Shown: positions 43,841 through 52,790 of the stretch, piece by piece
Position numbering within the stretch: position 1 is the first letter of the stretch
How the letters are laid out: every line of letters starts with the position of its first letter
Assembly: GCF_020552705.1 (NCBI RefSeq)
Contig: NZ_JAJBZG010000001.1
Location: 682,001 to 746,000, forward strand
DNA length: 64,000 nucleotides
DNA from: Christiangramia sediminis
Lineage (GTDB): Bacteria; Bacteroidota; Bacteroidia; Flavobacteriales; Flavobacteriaceae
Direction: 5' to 3'
Position numbers and translations under genes: made by a program
The notes under the pieces: model-generated
Databases searched by the model: none
What the model was told of the DNA's origin: nothing
What the model saw: only the letters and a program-made list of their open reading frames with translations

Positions 43841-45337
43841 TTAATGATCATGACCGTGTGCGGGTGTTTGTCCGGACATTGAAGCCATCTTAACCTGATA
43901 ATTTCCGGTGGTCACGACAACGTCTCCGGCATCAAGTCCGCTAAGGACCTGCGCATTCTTTCCGTTTCGTTTCCCGATCTTTACAGGTCTCCTCTCGAAA
44001 CTTTCACCACCGGTTTGTACGATCACAGAATAATTCCCGTAATCTTCCAGCAGTGCAGCTTCAGGTACTACAATTCCGGTTTCAGCTTCTCCAAGTGCAA
44101 TTTGAACTTCAGTAAAACTGCCTTTGGGCATTTCAACTACATCGTTCACTTTGATATACACCGGGATCATTGGTTTGCGATCCTCCACTTCCTTACCTAC
44201 GGAAACTATAGATCTATCTTCCACTTCACTCCAGTTCCCTTTATCATTTCTGTACCAGACACCCGAAATAGCTTCCTTACTTGGATTGTGGGATGCATTT
44301 AACTGTGTTTTCAACAGGCGTGATCTGTCAGTTCCAATAGAGACGAGATTAGCTCCTTGTTCCACATAAGCCCCGTTCGAGGTGCTGATGGATTTAATGA
44401 ATCCGGCAAAAGGTGCACGGATTTGCTTTCCTCCAGCTCCGTAATTGGAGGCAAGTGCGCGGTAATTTGATTCAGCTACCCGAAAATCGCTTTCCACCCT
44501 TTCAAATTCCGCTTTGGGCACAATCTTATCCTCATAAAGTTCCTTTTTCCGATCATATTCAGCTTTCGCCTGATTGAACCTTGCTTTGGCCTGGGCTATC
44601 TCTGCCTGGATATTATTGGAAGAAAGTCCTTCGCTACTCAAATTCATCAATAGCTGACCTCTTTTAACTTCCATTCCTTCGGTCAAATTTTCTAAAACGA
44701 AATTTACCATTCCATTGGCTCCTGCAACAAGGGTCTTATAAGTTCCCGGCGCGGCTTGCCAGACTCCGGAAGTATGAACGATATCATAAACTTCTCCTTT
44801 AATCACAGGTGCTGTCTGAAAATCGATCTTCCAGGCCTGTTCCTTTAAAAAACTAATACCTGCGTCTTCTGCTTCCGCTACATTTTCTGAAGCTTCCTCA
44901 GCGGAGGCATATACCTGAACGTCTTCTATCACGATCCGGTCTGAATATTCAGTAGTTTTCAGATCAAAAATGAGGTCATAAGTTCCCGGTTGTTTTGGCT
45001 GTAAGGCCGGAGAAAAAATCCCAGGTGAAGAAGGCGAGTCTACCTTATGCCGAATTCCGCTATCTCCCTGAATGAGACTTACCGTAACCGAACCATTTCG
45101 AACCGGCTGGTGCTTATCCAGAACAGTAAAATGAGCGGCAAATTTGCTGGTTTTGCCTTCCACTAAAGCCGGAAACTCTACGAAAAGCTCCGTCTGGTCT
45201 GTCCAGATAGTTTTGCTGATCGCAGGAACTTCTGAGCCTACGTGATTTCCTTCTGCATCGTGCGCATGGCCTTCCTCCTCATTATTTCCGCAGGAAAAAA
45301 GGAAAAGCGAGATACATACTATATAAATATATTTCAT
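43841..45337 (-). CDS. CusB-type RND periplasmic adaptor lipoprotein
   Basis: 498 residues. Lipobox LFSC, followed by an acidic His-containing tail (GHAHDAEGNH). An additional N-terminal beta domain (about 40-150) precedes the typical adaptor: lipoyl half, alpha-hairpin (LSSNNIQAEIAQAKARFNQAKAEYDRKKELYEDK), lipoyl half (IRAPFAGFIKSISTSNGAYVEQG) and beta-barrel. The C terminus is TPAHGHDH, possibly metal-binding. It lies 18 nt upstream of the pump gene. Confidence 0.9.
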   Translation of the reverse strand: MKYIYIVCISLFLFSCGNNEEEGHAHDAEGNHVGSEVPAISKTIWTDQTELFVEFPALVEGKTSKFAAHFTVLDKHQPVRNGSVTVSLIQGDSGIRHKVDSPSSPGIFSPALQPKQPGTYDLIFDLKTTEYSDRIVIEDVQVYASAEEASENVAEAEDAGISFLKEQAWKIDFQTAPVIKGEVYDIVHTSGVWQAAPGTYKTLVAGANGMVNFVLENLTEGMEVKRGQLLMNLSSEGLSSNNIQAEIAQAKARFNQAKAEYDRKKELYEDKIVPKAEFERVESDFRVAESNYRALASNYGAGGKQIRAPFAGFIKSISTSNGAYVEQGANLVSIGTDRSRLLKTQLNASHNPSKEAISGVWYRNDKGNWSEVEDRSIVSVGKEVEDRKPMIPVYIKVNDVVEMPKGSFTEVQIALGEAETGIVVPEAALLEDYGNYSVIVQTGGESFERRPVKIGKRNGKNAQVLSGLDAGDVVVTTGNYQVKMASMSGQTPAHGHDH

Positions 45338-45352
45338 GTCTAATATTGTTTT

Positions 45353-45634
45353 TTAATGATCCTTATGCTCCGTCCCGTCATCATGCGAATGATGATCAGA
45401 CTCTTCATGCATATCAAGTGAGTCTTCACCAACCTTGAATTCTTCCTGTTCCATATGATTTTCGTCCATATGACTACCGTCTTCATTATGTGGATGACCA
45501 TGCTCTTCTTCCTCATGGGCGTGAGCTTCAGCTCCTTCCTCATGTTCATGTCCATGATCTTCTTTTGCAGTATCTCTACAAGCTGAAAACCCTAATACTA
45601 ATATTGCCGCGAAAAATAAATTCTTGAAATTCAT
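45353..45634 (-). CDS. His/Glu-rich metal-binding lipoprotein
   Basis: 93 residues. Signal peptide with lipobox GFSAC, then a low-complexity mature part with about 20 His and many Asp/Glu (HGHEHEEGAEAHAHEEEEHG). It has no folded-domain signature and probably buffers metal ions in the periplasm for the efflux complex. It sits between the channel and adaptor genes of the Cus-type operon, 15 nt from each. Confidence 0.75.
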   Translation of the reverse strand: MNFKNLFFAAILVLGFSACRDTAKEDHGHEHEEGAEAHAHEEEEHGHPHNEDGSHMDENHMEQEEFKVGEDSLDMHEESDHHSHDDGTEHKDH

Positions 45635-45649
45635 ATTATTTAATTTTAA

Positions 45650-46834
45650 TTATAATTGATGTTTTAAAAGTGTTGCTTTAAGCTGAAGGAGTTCTTTTTC
45701 CATCTCAAGCATATTGTTAAAAGCCTGCCGGTAGAACTCCACTTCCCGGTAATAATCCAGAAATGAAAATTCCCCCAGCTCGTAGGCTTTAAATAAAAGT
45801 TCTTCAGAATTCAGATCCTGAAAAGTTTCCAGATATTGATCGTATTTTCTCTTTAATAATTGATATTGCTGATAGTCTTCCTGAAAACGGGTGTATAGTT
45901 CAGCAGTTTCAGCGCCAGTGTTCGCCTGGTTGTATTCCAAATTTGCCTCTGCCGCTTTTACCTTATTCTTGCTGTTCCAAAGCGGAATTGATAGTCCGCC
46001 TAAGAAACCGGAATAATTGCTAGAATTCACTCCCTGGTAATTATACCCAATGCTTAGATCTGGAAGAATCTTATTCTTTTCCAGTTTTACCTGCTGCTGA
46101 GCAAGATTCTCTCGAGCTTTTAACTGCTGAATTTCGGCATCTTCGGAAAGTTTTTCTTCCCAAAGCGTCTGCATTTCGGCCAATTCAGGATCTTCGAAAA
46201 ATTGGACCTCTTCAGCCTCAATTGTATTTCCACCGTTCAATTTCTGAAGTTCCAGCAATGTGTTCCTAATCCTGATGTTGACCTGATCCAGTTCAAACTG
46301 CTCCTGTAACCAGGCTACTTTGGCTTTATTCAATTCCAGGATACCAATCTGTTCTGCATCGAATAAACGCTGAATTTGATCATACACCTGTTTGGCCTGC
46401 TCCACTCTTTTTTCCTCCAGCTTTTTTCGTTTCTGCAGGGTCTGCAGTTCTAGAAGCTGTTCCTTGGCATTCAGTAATACTTCTTCACGTAGCGTTTCAT
46501 ACTCTAGTTCCTGCAATTCCTTTTGCTTTTCAATACGCTTACTTCGCGCTCCATAAACTGTAGGAAACTCAAATTGCTGAGAAACCTGATATTCTGTATA
46601 ATCACCAGTTTGATGCTCGCCGAATGGAAGGTAAAATGCTGAAACCTCGGGATCCTGCAAGTTATTCTCTGACTTATTAGCAAGATTCTGACTAGCCATA
46701 TAAGACTGATATGCCTTAAGTTGCCTGTTATTCTGGCTTATCTGCTGCAAAATACCATTCATACCGGTATCCTGGGCAAATGAGCCCATAGATATTAGTA
46801 TTCCGCATACAGCGGAAACTATATTTCTGTACAT
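45650..46834 (-). CDS. TolC-like outer-membrane channel (CusC-type)
   Basis: 394 residues with a signal peptide (cleavage after GSFAQ). Two outer-membrane efflux (OEP) repeats with long coiled-coil helices (LEYETLREEVLLNAKEQLLELQTLQKRKKLEEKR and its second copy towards the end) form the trimeric tunnel. The distal part of the tripartite metal pump. It is downstream of a His-rich protein gene and upstream of the 93-residue lipoprotein in one operon. Confidence 0.88.
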   Translation of the reverse strand: MYRNIVSAVCGILISMGSFAQDTGMNGILQQISQNNRQLKAYQSYMASQNLANKSENNLQDPEVSAFYLPFGEHQTGDYTEYQVSQQFEFPTVYGARSKRIEKQKELQELEYETLREEVLLNAKEQLLELQTLQKRKKLEEKRVEQAKQVYDQIQRLFDAEQIGILELNKAKVAWLQEQFELDQVNIRIRNTLLELQKLNGGNTIEAEEVQFFEDPELAEMQTLWEEKLSEDAEIQQLKARENLAQQQVKLEKNKILPDLSIGYNYQGVNSSNYSGFLGGLSIPLWNSKNKVKAAEANLEYNQANTGAETAELYTRFQEDYQQYQLLKRKYDQYLETFQDLNSEELLFKAYELGEFSFLDYYREVEFYRQAFNNMLEMEKELLQLKATLLKHQL

Positions 46835-46905
46835 AAATTTTGATTTTAGTTTAATCTATACGATAAGGTCAGCCAGCTATTTTAAATAGTGGCCTGACTA
46901 GTTGA

Positions 46906-47340
46906 TCAAACTAAGTCGGGAGGTCCCCGAAGTGAGAGTAAGGATAAATAAGGATTGAAATATTCATTTGGAGGCTGATAATTTTCAAAATTTTCTGAAT
47001 CCTGATCAGCTAAAATCCAATTCCCTAAATAGTTTTTGTTTGAAGTTTTCTTTTTGGCTTCTGTCTTTTGTGCCCTGACGTCCTCGGTATATTCCTTAAT
47101 TACCGGAATTTCATTGGAAGCACTCGTATGAGAATGAATAGCCAGCAAATAAGATAAGAATCCGCCCTGCTTATCTTCCTGCTTCTTTTTGTGGTGATGA
47201 GCTTCACCGGAATGATGATGTGCAACCTCGTTATTCTCCTCCTGATGTTCATGGTGTGCATGCGGTATGACCTGATGAAAAGACATCAGCATAAATATAC
47301 CTAGAAGGAATAATGCTTTTATTTGATTTTGTATTTGCAC
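46906..47340 (-). CDS. His-rich secreted protein at head of efflux operon
   Basis: 144 residues with an N-terminal hydrophobic segment (about 8-22). Residues 26-55 are rich in His (HAHHEHQEENNEVAHHHSGE). The C-terminal end LSLLSLRGPPDLV is unlike known domains. Likely a periplasmic or surface metal-binding protein. First gene of the Cus-type operon; the promoter should lie in 47341-47448, which also holds a terminator. Confidence 0.65.
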   Translation of the reverse strand: MQIQNQIKALFLLGIFMLMSFHQVIPHAHHEHQEENNEVAHHHSGEAHHHKKKQEDKQGGFLSYLLAIHSHTSASNEIPVIKEYTEDVRAQKTEAKKKTSNKNYLGNWILADQDSENFENYQPPNEYFNPYLSLLSLRGPPDLV

Positions 47341-47384
47341 TGATTACAAAAGTAATAATTTATCACAGAGATTTGAGGAAAAAT

Positions 47385-47424
47385 AGTATAAACCATAAGA
47401 ACCTTAGCTCCTATGGTTTATACT
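47385..47424 (-). terminator. Terminator between DsrE-like gene and efflux operon
   Basis: A perfect 13-bp stem AGTATAAACCATA (47385-47397) / TATGGTTTATACT (47412-47424), 24 nt after the DsrE-like stop on the minus strand. Only a short T-run follows. Confidence 0.6.
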
Positions 47425-47448
47425 TCAACTAATTAACTTACTGACTAT

Positions 47449-47814
47449 TTAGAGTTCTATACTCAAATAACCTTTCTTCTGAAGTTGGAAATCATGTAAA
47501 ATACCATTGTCCACAACTTCAAGTTCTTCGGGAATACATTCCTTATTAACTTTGAACTTTTTCAAAGAAAAGCCGCAAACCACTATTTTCACGTGTGCTT
47601 TTTCAGCTTTCTCAATAAAACGCTTCATCACTTCTTTATCATTAAGATCTTCCAGGGTTTTTCCACAGATAATCGCTTGGAAATCCCCGAAACTCTTCCC
47701 ATCTTCTTCCACCAGCGCTTCAGCGGTTAAAATAATTGGCTGAAGTTGGGGGATCTTTTTCGTAAGTACCACATAATTATGTGAGTGATCCTCTTGTTTG
47801 GATGTTTGTGTCAC
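47449..47814 (-). CDS. DsrE-family sulfur-relay-like protein
   Basis: 121 residues starting with GTG at 47814. The DsrE-like alpha/beta fold is seen in IILTAEALVEEDGKSFGDFQAIICGKTLEDLND, then HVKIVVCGFSLKKFKV with one Cys at the family's active-site position. Such proteins carry persulfide or regulate sulfur and metal metabolism. The GTG overlaps the TGA stop of a 23-residue frame upstream (GTGA), which indicates translational coupling. Confidence 0.7.
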   Translation of the reverse strand: MTQTSKQEDHSHNYVVLTKKIPQLQPIILTAEALVEEDGKSFGDFQAIICGKTLEDLNDKEVMKRFIEKAEKAHVKIVVCGFSLKKFKVNKECIPEELEVVDNGILHDFQLQKKGYLSIEL

Positions 47815-47882
47815 TTATCAAAACTTGTTTTAAATTCTACGAAAGTCCATTCCATAATTTCATTTAATTCTAAAGAAGTCAT
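47811..47882 (-). CDS. 23-residue coupled leader peptide or small ORF
   Basis: The frame MTSLELNEIMEWTFVEFKTS.. begins with ATG at 47882 inside the stop of the upstream 57-residue gene (ATGA) and stops inside the start of the DsrE-like gene (GTGA). The chain of overlaps suggests it is translated, perhaps only to couple ribosomes from one gene to the next. A separate function cannot be judged. Confidence 0.4.
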   Translation of the reverse strand: MTSLELNEIMEWTFVEFKTSFDK

Positions 47883-48052
47883 AATTTTCTATTGGCTATT
47901 TCAGCCTTAGTTATTCCACGCTCAATAGCTTCTTCTTTTGAACAATTTTTATTCAAATGGAAATCCCTTGCATGTTTCAATGCTACCGCTCTAATATTTT
48001 CATCTAGCGAATTGAGCCTCTCCTGGTAATCCTTAAATATATCCTCCTTCAT
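47879..48052 (-). CDS. Small helical protein of unknown function
   Basis: 57 residues from ATG 48052, preceded by a purine-poor leader. Charged and helical (MKEDIFKDYQERLNSLDENI, then ALKHARDFHLNKNCSKEEAIERGITKAEIANRKL). The end looks like short proteins encoded near metal-resistance genes in flavobacteria, but I cannot name a family. Coupled to the downstream frame by ATGA. Confidence 0.55.
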   Translation of the reverse strand: MKEDIFKDYQERLNSLDENIRAVALKHARDFHLNKNCSKEEAIERGITKAEIANRKL

Positions 48053-48374
48053 TTTTTAAAATAGTTTTAGAACAAAAAAGACCATAGTTAATATATTTAC
48101 TCTGCATCACACAAAAAAAATTGCCAGCGGAGAAATCGGCTTATCCAAATTATTGTTTTTATTTCCGTGCAAATTCCTAAATCTACCATGGTTTCAACTT
48201 TATGATACGTAAGACGAAGTGTGCACATTGATTTCTTAATTTTGCCATTGTAACTAATAAGAAGATTCCTGGAACCATCTATCTCTGTCTGCAACAAGCA
48301 GGCACGAGGCAAGCCGTAGAGGAATTTTATAGATTAAATATTTTACAGATTTTTTCTTTCTGTTTGCACCATTT
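48053..48374. other. Spacer between small gene and CDF transporter
   Basis: Minus-strand fragments such as LIYKIPLRLASCLLVADRDR appear in one frame but are stopped early and have no good start. They could be the remains of a small protein. No clear gene, promoter or hairpin is seen. Confidence 0.35.
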
Positions 48375-49007
48375 TTAATTCGTATTATATTCAATGTTTC
48401 TGGCTTTATTGAAAGCTTCCCAACCTTCTTTGGCTGCATAGGGAACAATAAGCAGTGCTGCAACCGGGTCTGCCCACCACCAGCCTAGCCAATTGACCAG
48501 CAGTAATCCTGCAAGTACTACCACAGTTTGGTACAAACAGATAAAAGTGTCTTTGGCATCGGCCAGCATAGCCGGACTGTCCAATTTATTTCCGTATTTT
48601 CTTTTGTAATAGATTAAAATAGGATTAACTACCAATGAAACAAGCAAGATGATTAAACCCAATGTACTCCAACGTGCCGTTTCTTGATTAACTAGCTTTG
48701 TGATTGAATCATAGGAAATAAAAAGGCAAACCAGTGTAAAAGATGCTGCAATAACATATAATGTAATTTTCTTACGACGCTTAACCTTTTCCTCTTCTAT
48801 GTCGTTAAGCTCGCCGTGCAACCGCCAGCCTAAAGTTGCTGCGCTTATTACTTCTATGGTGCTATCCAGTGCCCATCCTATGAGTGCAGAACTATTTGCA
48901 GTTATTCCAGCAATAAGTGAAACGACCACTTCTATCGTGTCGTAAATGACATTCCATATTTGAAGTGTTCTTGCTTGTTTAAGATTCTTTTTTCTTGATG
49001 ATTCCAT
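48375..49007 (-). CDS. Cation diffusion facilitator-like transporter (short form)
   Basis: 210 residues with about five or six membrane helices. CDF features: TANSSALIGWALDSTIEVISAATLGWRL in the second helix region and SPAMLADAKDTFICLYQTVVVLAGLLL with ADPVAALLIV near the end, where Asp and His residues normally bind Zn/Co/Cd. The cytoplasmic C-terminal metallochaperone-like domain is absent. It probably exports divalent metal into the periplasm for the RND systems. Confidence 0.82.
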   Translation of the reverse strand: MESSRKKNLKQARTLQIWNVIYDTIEVVVSLIAGITANSSALIGWALDSTIEVISAATLGWRLHGELNDIEEEKVKRRKKITLYVIAASFTLVCLFISYDSITKLVNQETARWSTLGLIILLVSLVVNPILIYYKRKYGNKLDSPAMLADAKDTFICLYQTVVVLAGLLLVNWLGWWWADPVAALLIVPYAAKEGWEAFNKARNIEYNTN

Positions 49008-49091
49008 ATTTAATTCGTCTGTATAGTTCCCTCTTTTTTCATTTTTTTCATTAAGTAATAGGCATTTTGATAGATGATTTTTTTTCCGGAT

Positions 49092-49883
49092 TTACCTTGA
49101 TAATTTCAATATTTTAATCGCCCCACGCATCACAAATGTGAAGACAATAGCGCCAATGATCAAATCTGGCCATTTACTTCCTAAAAAATAAACCAAAACA
49201 CCCGCCAAAATTACTCCGCCGTTCACGATAATATCATTTGAAGTAAAAATGGCACTGGCTTGCATGTGGACTTCGTTACTTTTAGCCTTGTTGATTAGCC
49301 ATAATGAGATTAAGTTTCCGGCAAGTGCCAAAGAAGAAATAATAATCATCCACTGGAATAAAGGAGTTTCACTACTCATAAAAAACCTGCGCAAGACTTC
49401 TATAAATCCAAGAGTCGCCAGTAACATTTGAAAGTACCCACTAAATTTTGCGACCTCCTTTTTTCTTGAAACTGCACCACCTACTGCAAATAAACTCAGC
49501 GCATATACTATCGAATCTGCCAGCATATCAAGAGAATCTGCAATAAGGCCCATCGAAGAAGATATCCAACCCGTAATCATTTCAACGAGAAAAAACCCAA
49601 AATTAATACCCAACACCCACCAAAGAATATTTTTTTGTTTGGTTTCGTTTTCCATAACTGGAACTTCCGCCTCTTCTGATCCTATAAATTTATCGCCTAA
49701 TTTTAATTCTGAAATCGAGGAATGAATAACCTCAATCCCTTCTCGATGATACACTTCAAGTTTTCGATTGGGAATATCAAAGTCTAGATATTTTATCTGT
49801 TCATAAGATTCCAGTTTCATCCTAATCATCTGCTCCTCAGAAGGGCAGTCCATTTGACTGACTATAAAAGTGCTTTTGTTCAT
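49092..49883 (-). CDS. CDF-family transporter with N-terminal HMA-like domain
   Basis: 263 residues. Residues 1-65 look like a heavy-metal-associated ferredoxin fold without the CxxC pair but with MDCPSEEQMIRMKLE. Six membrane helices follow with the CDF Asp pattern SMGLIADSLDMLADSIVYALSLF and ASAIFTSNDIIVNGGVILAG. It should move Zn, Co or Cd. The gene start overlaps the P-type ATPase stop by 4 nt, so the two form an operon. Confidence 0.82.
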   Translation of the reverse strand: MNKSTFIVSQMDCPSEEQMIRMKLESYEQIKYLDFDIPNRKLEVYHREGIEVIHSSISELKLGDKFIGSEEAEVPVMENETKQKNILWWVLGINFGFFLVEMITGWISSSMGLIADSLDMLADSIVYALSLFAVGGAVSRKKEVAKFSGYFQMLLATLGFIEVLRRFFMSSETPLFQWMIIISSLALAGNLISLWLINKAKSNEVHMQASAIFTSNDIIVNGGVILAGVLVYFLGSKWPDLIIGAIVFTFVMRGAIKILKLSR

Positions 49884-52426
49884 TTTTTATAGGCTAAAAG
49901 TCTTAAAGCGTTGAAAACTACCAGAAGTGTGGAACCTTCATGTATAACTACCGCCACTCCAATGTTAGCGAAACCAAAAATGGTAGCAGGGATAAGCAGA
50001 GCTACAATTCCCAGACTTACCCAAAGGTTCTGCTTGATTATAGCTTTTGCCTTTCTACTCAGTCCAATGGCAAAGGGCAGGGTTTCCAATTTATCGGCCA
50101 TTAGGGCAATATCTGCGGTTTCCAGGGCAACATCGCTACCAGCAGCTCCCATAGCTATTCCTACGGTGCTATTTGCCATGGCAGGGGCATCGTTCACACC
50201 ATCACCTACCATTGCTACCTTAGATTCTTTTTCTTTTAGTTTTTTTATGGCTTCCACCTTTTCTTCCGGCAGTAAACTACCCCAGGCATCGGTCAATCCT
50301 ATCTCTTCTGCTACTGCGTCTGCTACCTTCTGGTTATCACCGGTAAGCATGATCATTCGTTTAATTCCTATTTTCTTCAATTCAGAAAGGGTCCTTTTGG
50401 CTGCCTCCCGGGGGGTATCCATTAAAGCAAGGATGCCTATATATTCTTCATTCTTACGAAGAAGCATCGTTGTGTTTCCACCACCTTCAAGATCTCGTAC
50501 TTTAGTAGTTATTTCTTCTGATGGAATAGTATCATTTAGTTCTTCGTATAGATCCAAATTACCAACATAGATCTTATCATTTCCCAATGTTGCTTTAATA
50601 CCTTTTCCTAACACGGCTTCCAGATTGGAGGCATCCGGGATTTCCTCGCCTTCCATCCGCTCCTTTCCATCGCGAACTACAGCTTTTGCCAGGGGATGAT
50701 CACTCAAACTTTCCACGGCTACTGCTATTTTGAGAAGTTCATTTTCTGAAATACCCCCAAGTGGTACTACTTGCGTAAGTTTTGGCTTTCCTTCCGTTAG
50801 AGTCCCGGTCTTATCAAAGGCGAGGGCGGTCAATTCTCCCAGATCCTCTAGTGGTCGGCCTCCTTTAATTAATACCCCACCTCGAGCCGCCCGGGCCACA
50901 CCACTCAATACAGCACTTGGGGTCGAGATCGCCAAAGCACAGGGACTTGCAGCTACCAATACAGCCATTGCTCTGTAAAAGCTGGCGCTAAATGGCTCGT
51001 CAATTACTAAAAATGCGAATAAAAGAGCTCCGACCAAAATAAGAACGGACGGCACAAAATATTTTTCGAATTTATCGGTCAGCAACTGGGTAGGTGATTT
51101 TTGGGTCTGGGCTTCATTAACCAATTTGACCAGCCTTGACAATGTAGAATCCTTGGCTGCTTTGATCACTTTAATTTCCAAAGTATTGTTCCCATTGATA
51201 GTTCCGGCAAAAACGCGGTTTTCATCTTTGATATCATCTACCTCTGAGTAATCCTTCTCAACATCTTCTACGGGAATTTTATCTACCGGTACACTCTCCC
51301 CGGTTATTGGAGCCTGGTTTACACTACTCTGCCCATCTACAACTACGCCATCTGCGGATATTTTACTATTAGGTTTCACCACAATGATATCCCCAATATT
51401 GAGTTTTTCGATACCAACTTCTTCCGTTTTACCATTTTTTTTAACCAAAGCTGTTTTAGGTGCCAATTCTGCCAATGCGGCTATAGATTTTCGTGCTTTG
51501 TTCATCGCATAATGCTCCAGGGCATGTCCCAGGCTAAAGAGAAATAATAACAAAGCACCTTCAGCCCATTCCCCTAATATAGCTGCTCCAATAGCAGCGA
51601 CCAACATTAGAAAATCAATTTCAAAACCACCTTTGGCCACTGTTTCCACAGCTTCTTTCGCGGTATAAAAGCCACCAAAGGAATAGGCTCCAATATAAAG
51701 TGCAAGGCTAACCCATTGGGGAACTGAATCTACAAAGGATAATCCAAAACCTATCCCTAGTAAAACACCACAAATAATGGCAAATATAAGTTCTGTATTT
51801 TTTCCAAAAATACCTCCGTGGGAGTGTGAATGTTCTTCCCCGGCTCCGTGACTATCACCCTCTTTATGATTCAGTTCATCTTCATCTTCATGTTGGTGTT
51901 TCTGACTCATCTTATTTTTTTCATATAATTCATCAGAGGTTTTTTCCGAGGATTTAAAACCATTCTTATGGCCAGAGGAGCTTTTTTTAACTTGTAGGTT
52001 TTCCTTTTCAAGCCTTGCATTTATCGCTTCAAAACTAGTCTCACGCTTATCATATTCTAAACGGATCATTCCTCCGGCATTGGCGGAAGCTTCCAAAACG
52101 CCTTCGATATTCAGCAGACTCTTTTCTATAGTTCTTGCATGGCGGGTATGTCTAATCCCCTCAACCTCTAAAAGAAGATGACCATATTTTTCTGTAATTT
52201 CTGCCCCGGCATTTTCCGCCAAAGATTGAATTCGGTCAATAGAGATAATGTCCGGATCATAATGAAAGCACAGTTGTGGCACCGTATCTTCCTGATCATC
52301 TACTATATGTACTTTTTCAAGACCCTCTTTGGCCTCTAATCCAGCAATGAGCCTTTGCACACAAGTATCTTTTTCATTTGGCACCTGAGGTAGCAATACC
52401 GGAATTTTTAGTTGTAGCTTTTTCAT
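49880..52426 (-). CDS. P1B-type heavy-metal ATPase (SPC/HEGST, P1B-4-like)
   Basis: 848 residues. Two HMA-like domains at the N terminus lack CxxC; the second has GIRHTRHARTIEK in its place. A His/Asp-rich linker follows (about 165-200, HQHEDEDELNHKEGDSHG). The TM metal site reads SPCAL near 490, the phosphorylation motif DKTGTLTEGKP near 538, the hinge GDGVNDAP near 735, and the last helices carry HEGST. SPC plus HEGxT marks the P1B-4 group, linked to Co, Zn or Fe export. First gene of the pair with the CDF transporter. Confidence 0.9.
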   Translation of the reverse strand: MKKLQLKIPVLLPQVPNEKDTCVQRLIAGLEAKEGLEKVHIVDDQEDTVPQLCFHYDPDIISIDRIQSLAENAGAEITEKYGHLLLEVEGIRHTRHARTIEKSLLNIEGVLEASANAGGMIRLEYDKRETSFEAINARLEKENLQVKKSSSGHKNGFKSSEKTSDELYEKNKMSQKHQHEDEDELNHKEGDSHGAGEEHSHSHGGIFGKNTELIFAIICGVLLGIGFGLSFVDSVPQWVSLALYIGAYSFGGFYTAKEAVETVAKGGFEIDFLMLVAAIGAAILGEWAEGALLLFLFSLGHALEHYAMNKARKSIAALAELAPKTALVKKNGKTEEVGIEKLNIGDIIVVKPNSKISADGVVVDGQSSVNQAPITGESVPVDKIPVEDVEKDYSEVDDIKDENRVFAGTINGNNTLEIKVIKAAKDSTLSRLVKLVNEAQTQKSPTQLLTDKFEKYFVPSVLILVGALLFAFLVIDEPFSASFYRAMAVLVAASPCALAISTPSAVLSGVARAARGGVLIKGGRPLEDLGELTALAFDKTGTLTEGKPKLTQVVPLGGISENELLKIAVAVESLSDHPLAKAVVRDGKERMEGEEIPDASNLEAVLGKGIKATLGNDKIYVGNLDLYEELNDTIPSEEITTKVRDLEGGGNTTMLLRKNEEYIGILALMDTPREAAKRTLSELKKIGIKRMIMLTGDNQKVADAVAEEIGLTDAWGSLLPEEKVEAIKKLKEKESKVAMVGDGVNDAPAMANSTVGIAMGAAGSDVALETADIALMADKLETLPFAIGLSRKAKAIIKQNLWVSLGIVALLIPATIFGFANIGVAVVIHEGSTLLVVFNALRLLAYKK

Positions 52427-52430
52427 ATCC

Positions 52431-52790
52431 CTATTGGTTTAATATCCATCTTTTAGCTTCTTCCTTTTCATTAAGGTCGAAATATTTAACTTCCGAGCTT
52501 GTAAAAAAATCAGTGGCTTTAGCAGCCCATTGCTGCCATTCTTTTTCACCCACAAAGGCCATTTTTCCATAATCTGAAATATGGGCGGTATCAACTTTTA
52601 AATCTTCCCATAAGCCTTTGAGATCGTAGCCCTTAAAGTTAACTAGTTCAAAAAAGAAATCCACCTTATTTCCATTTTTGACAATATTATGTATCAAAGG
52701 ATGGATTTTCTCTACATCCTCTTTAGTAATCTTACCGCTTATTGAAGCGTATATCAAATTGCTTTTTTCGACATTTTTGATTCGTATCAT
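52431..52790 (-). CDS. SpoIIAA-like STAS-domain protein
   Basis: 119 residues with the SpoIIAA-like pattern: IYASISGKITKEDVEKIHPLI, KVDFFFELVNFKGYDLKGLWEDLK, ISDYGKMAFVGEKEWQQWAAKATDFF and VKYFDLNEKEEAKRWI. The fold binds lipids or partner proteins; its role here is unknown. It overlaps the Fur-like gene upstream by 4 nt (ATGA) and lies 4 nt before the P-type ATPase. Confidence 0.8.
   Translation of the reverse strand: MIRIKNVEKSNLIYASISGKITKEDVEKIHPLIHNIVKNGNKVDFFFELVNFKGYDLKGLWEDLKVDTAHISDYGKMAFVGEKEWQQWAAKATDFFTSSEVKYFDLNEKEEAKRWILNQ

Noticed and set aside
48097-48463. Minus-strand frames of about 70 residues near 48.1-48.4 kb
   Set aside because: One overlaps the CDF gene, and both lack a good start and recognisable sequence; treated as spacer or possible remnant.
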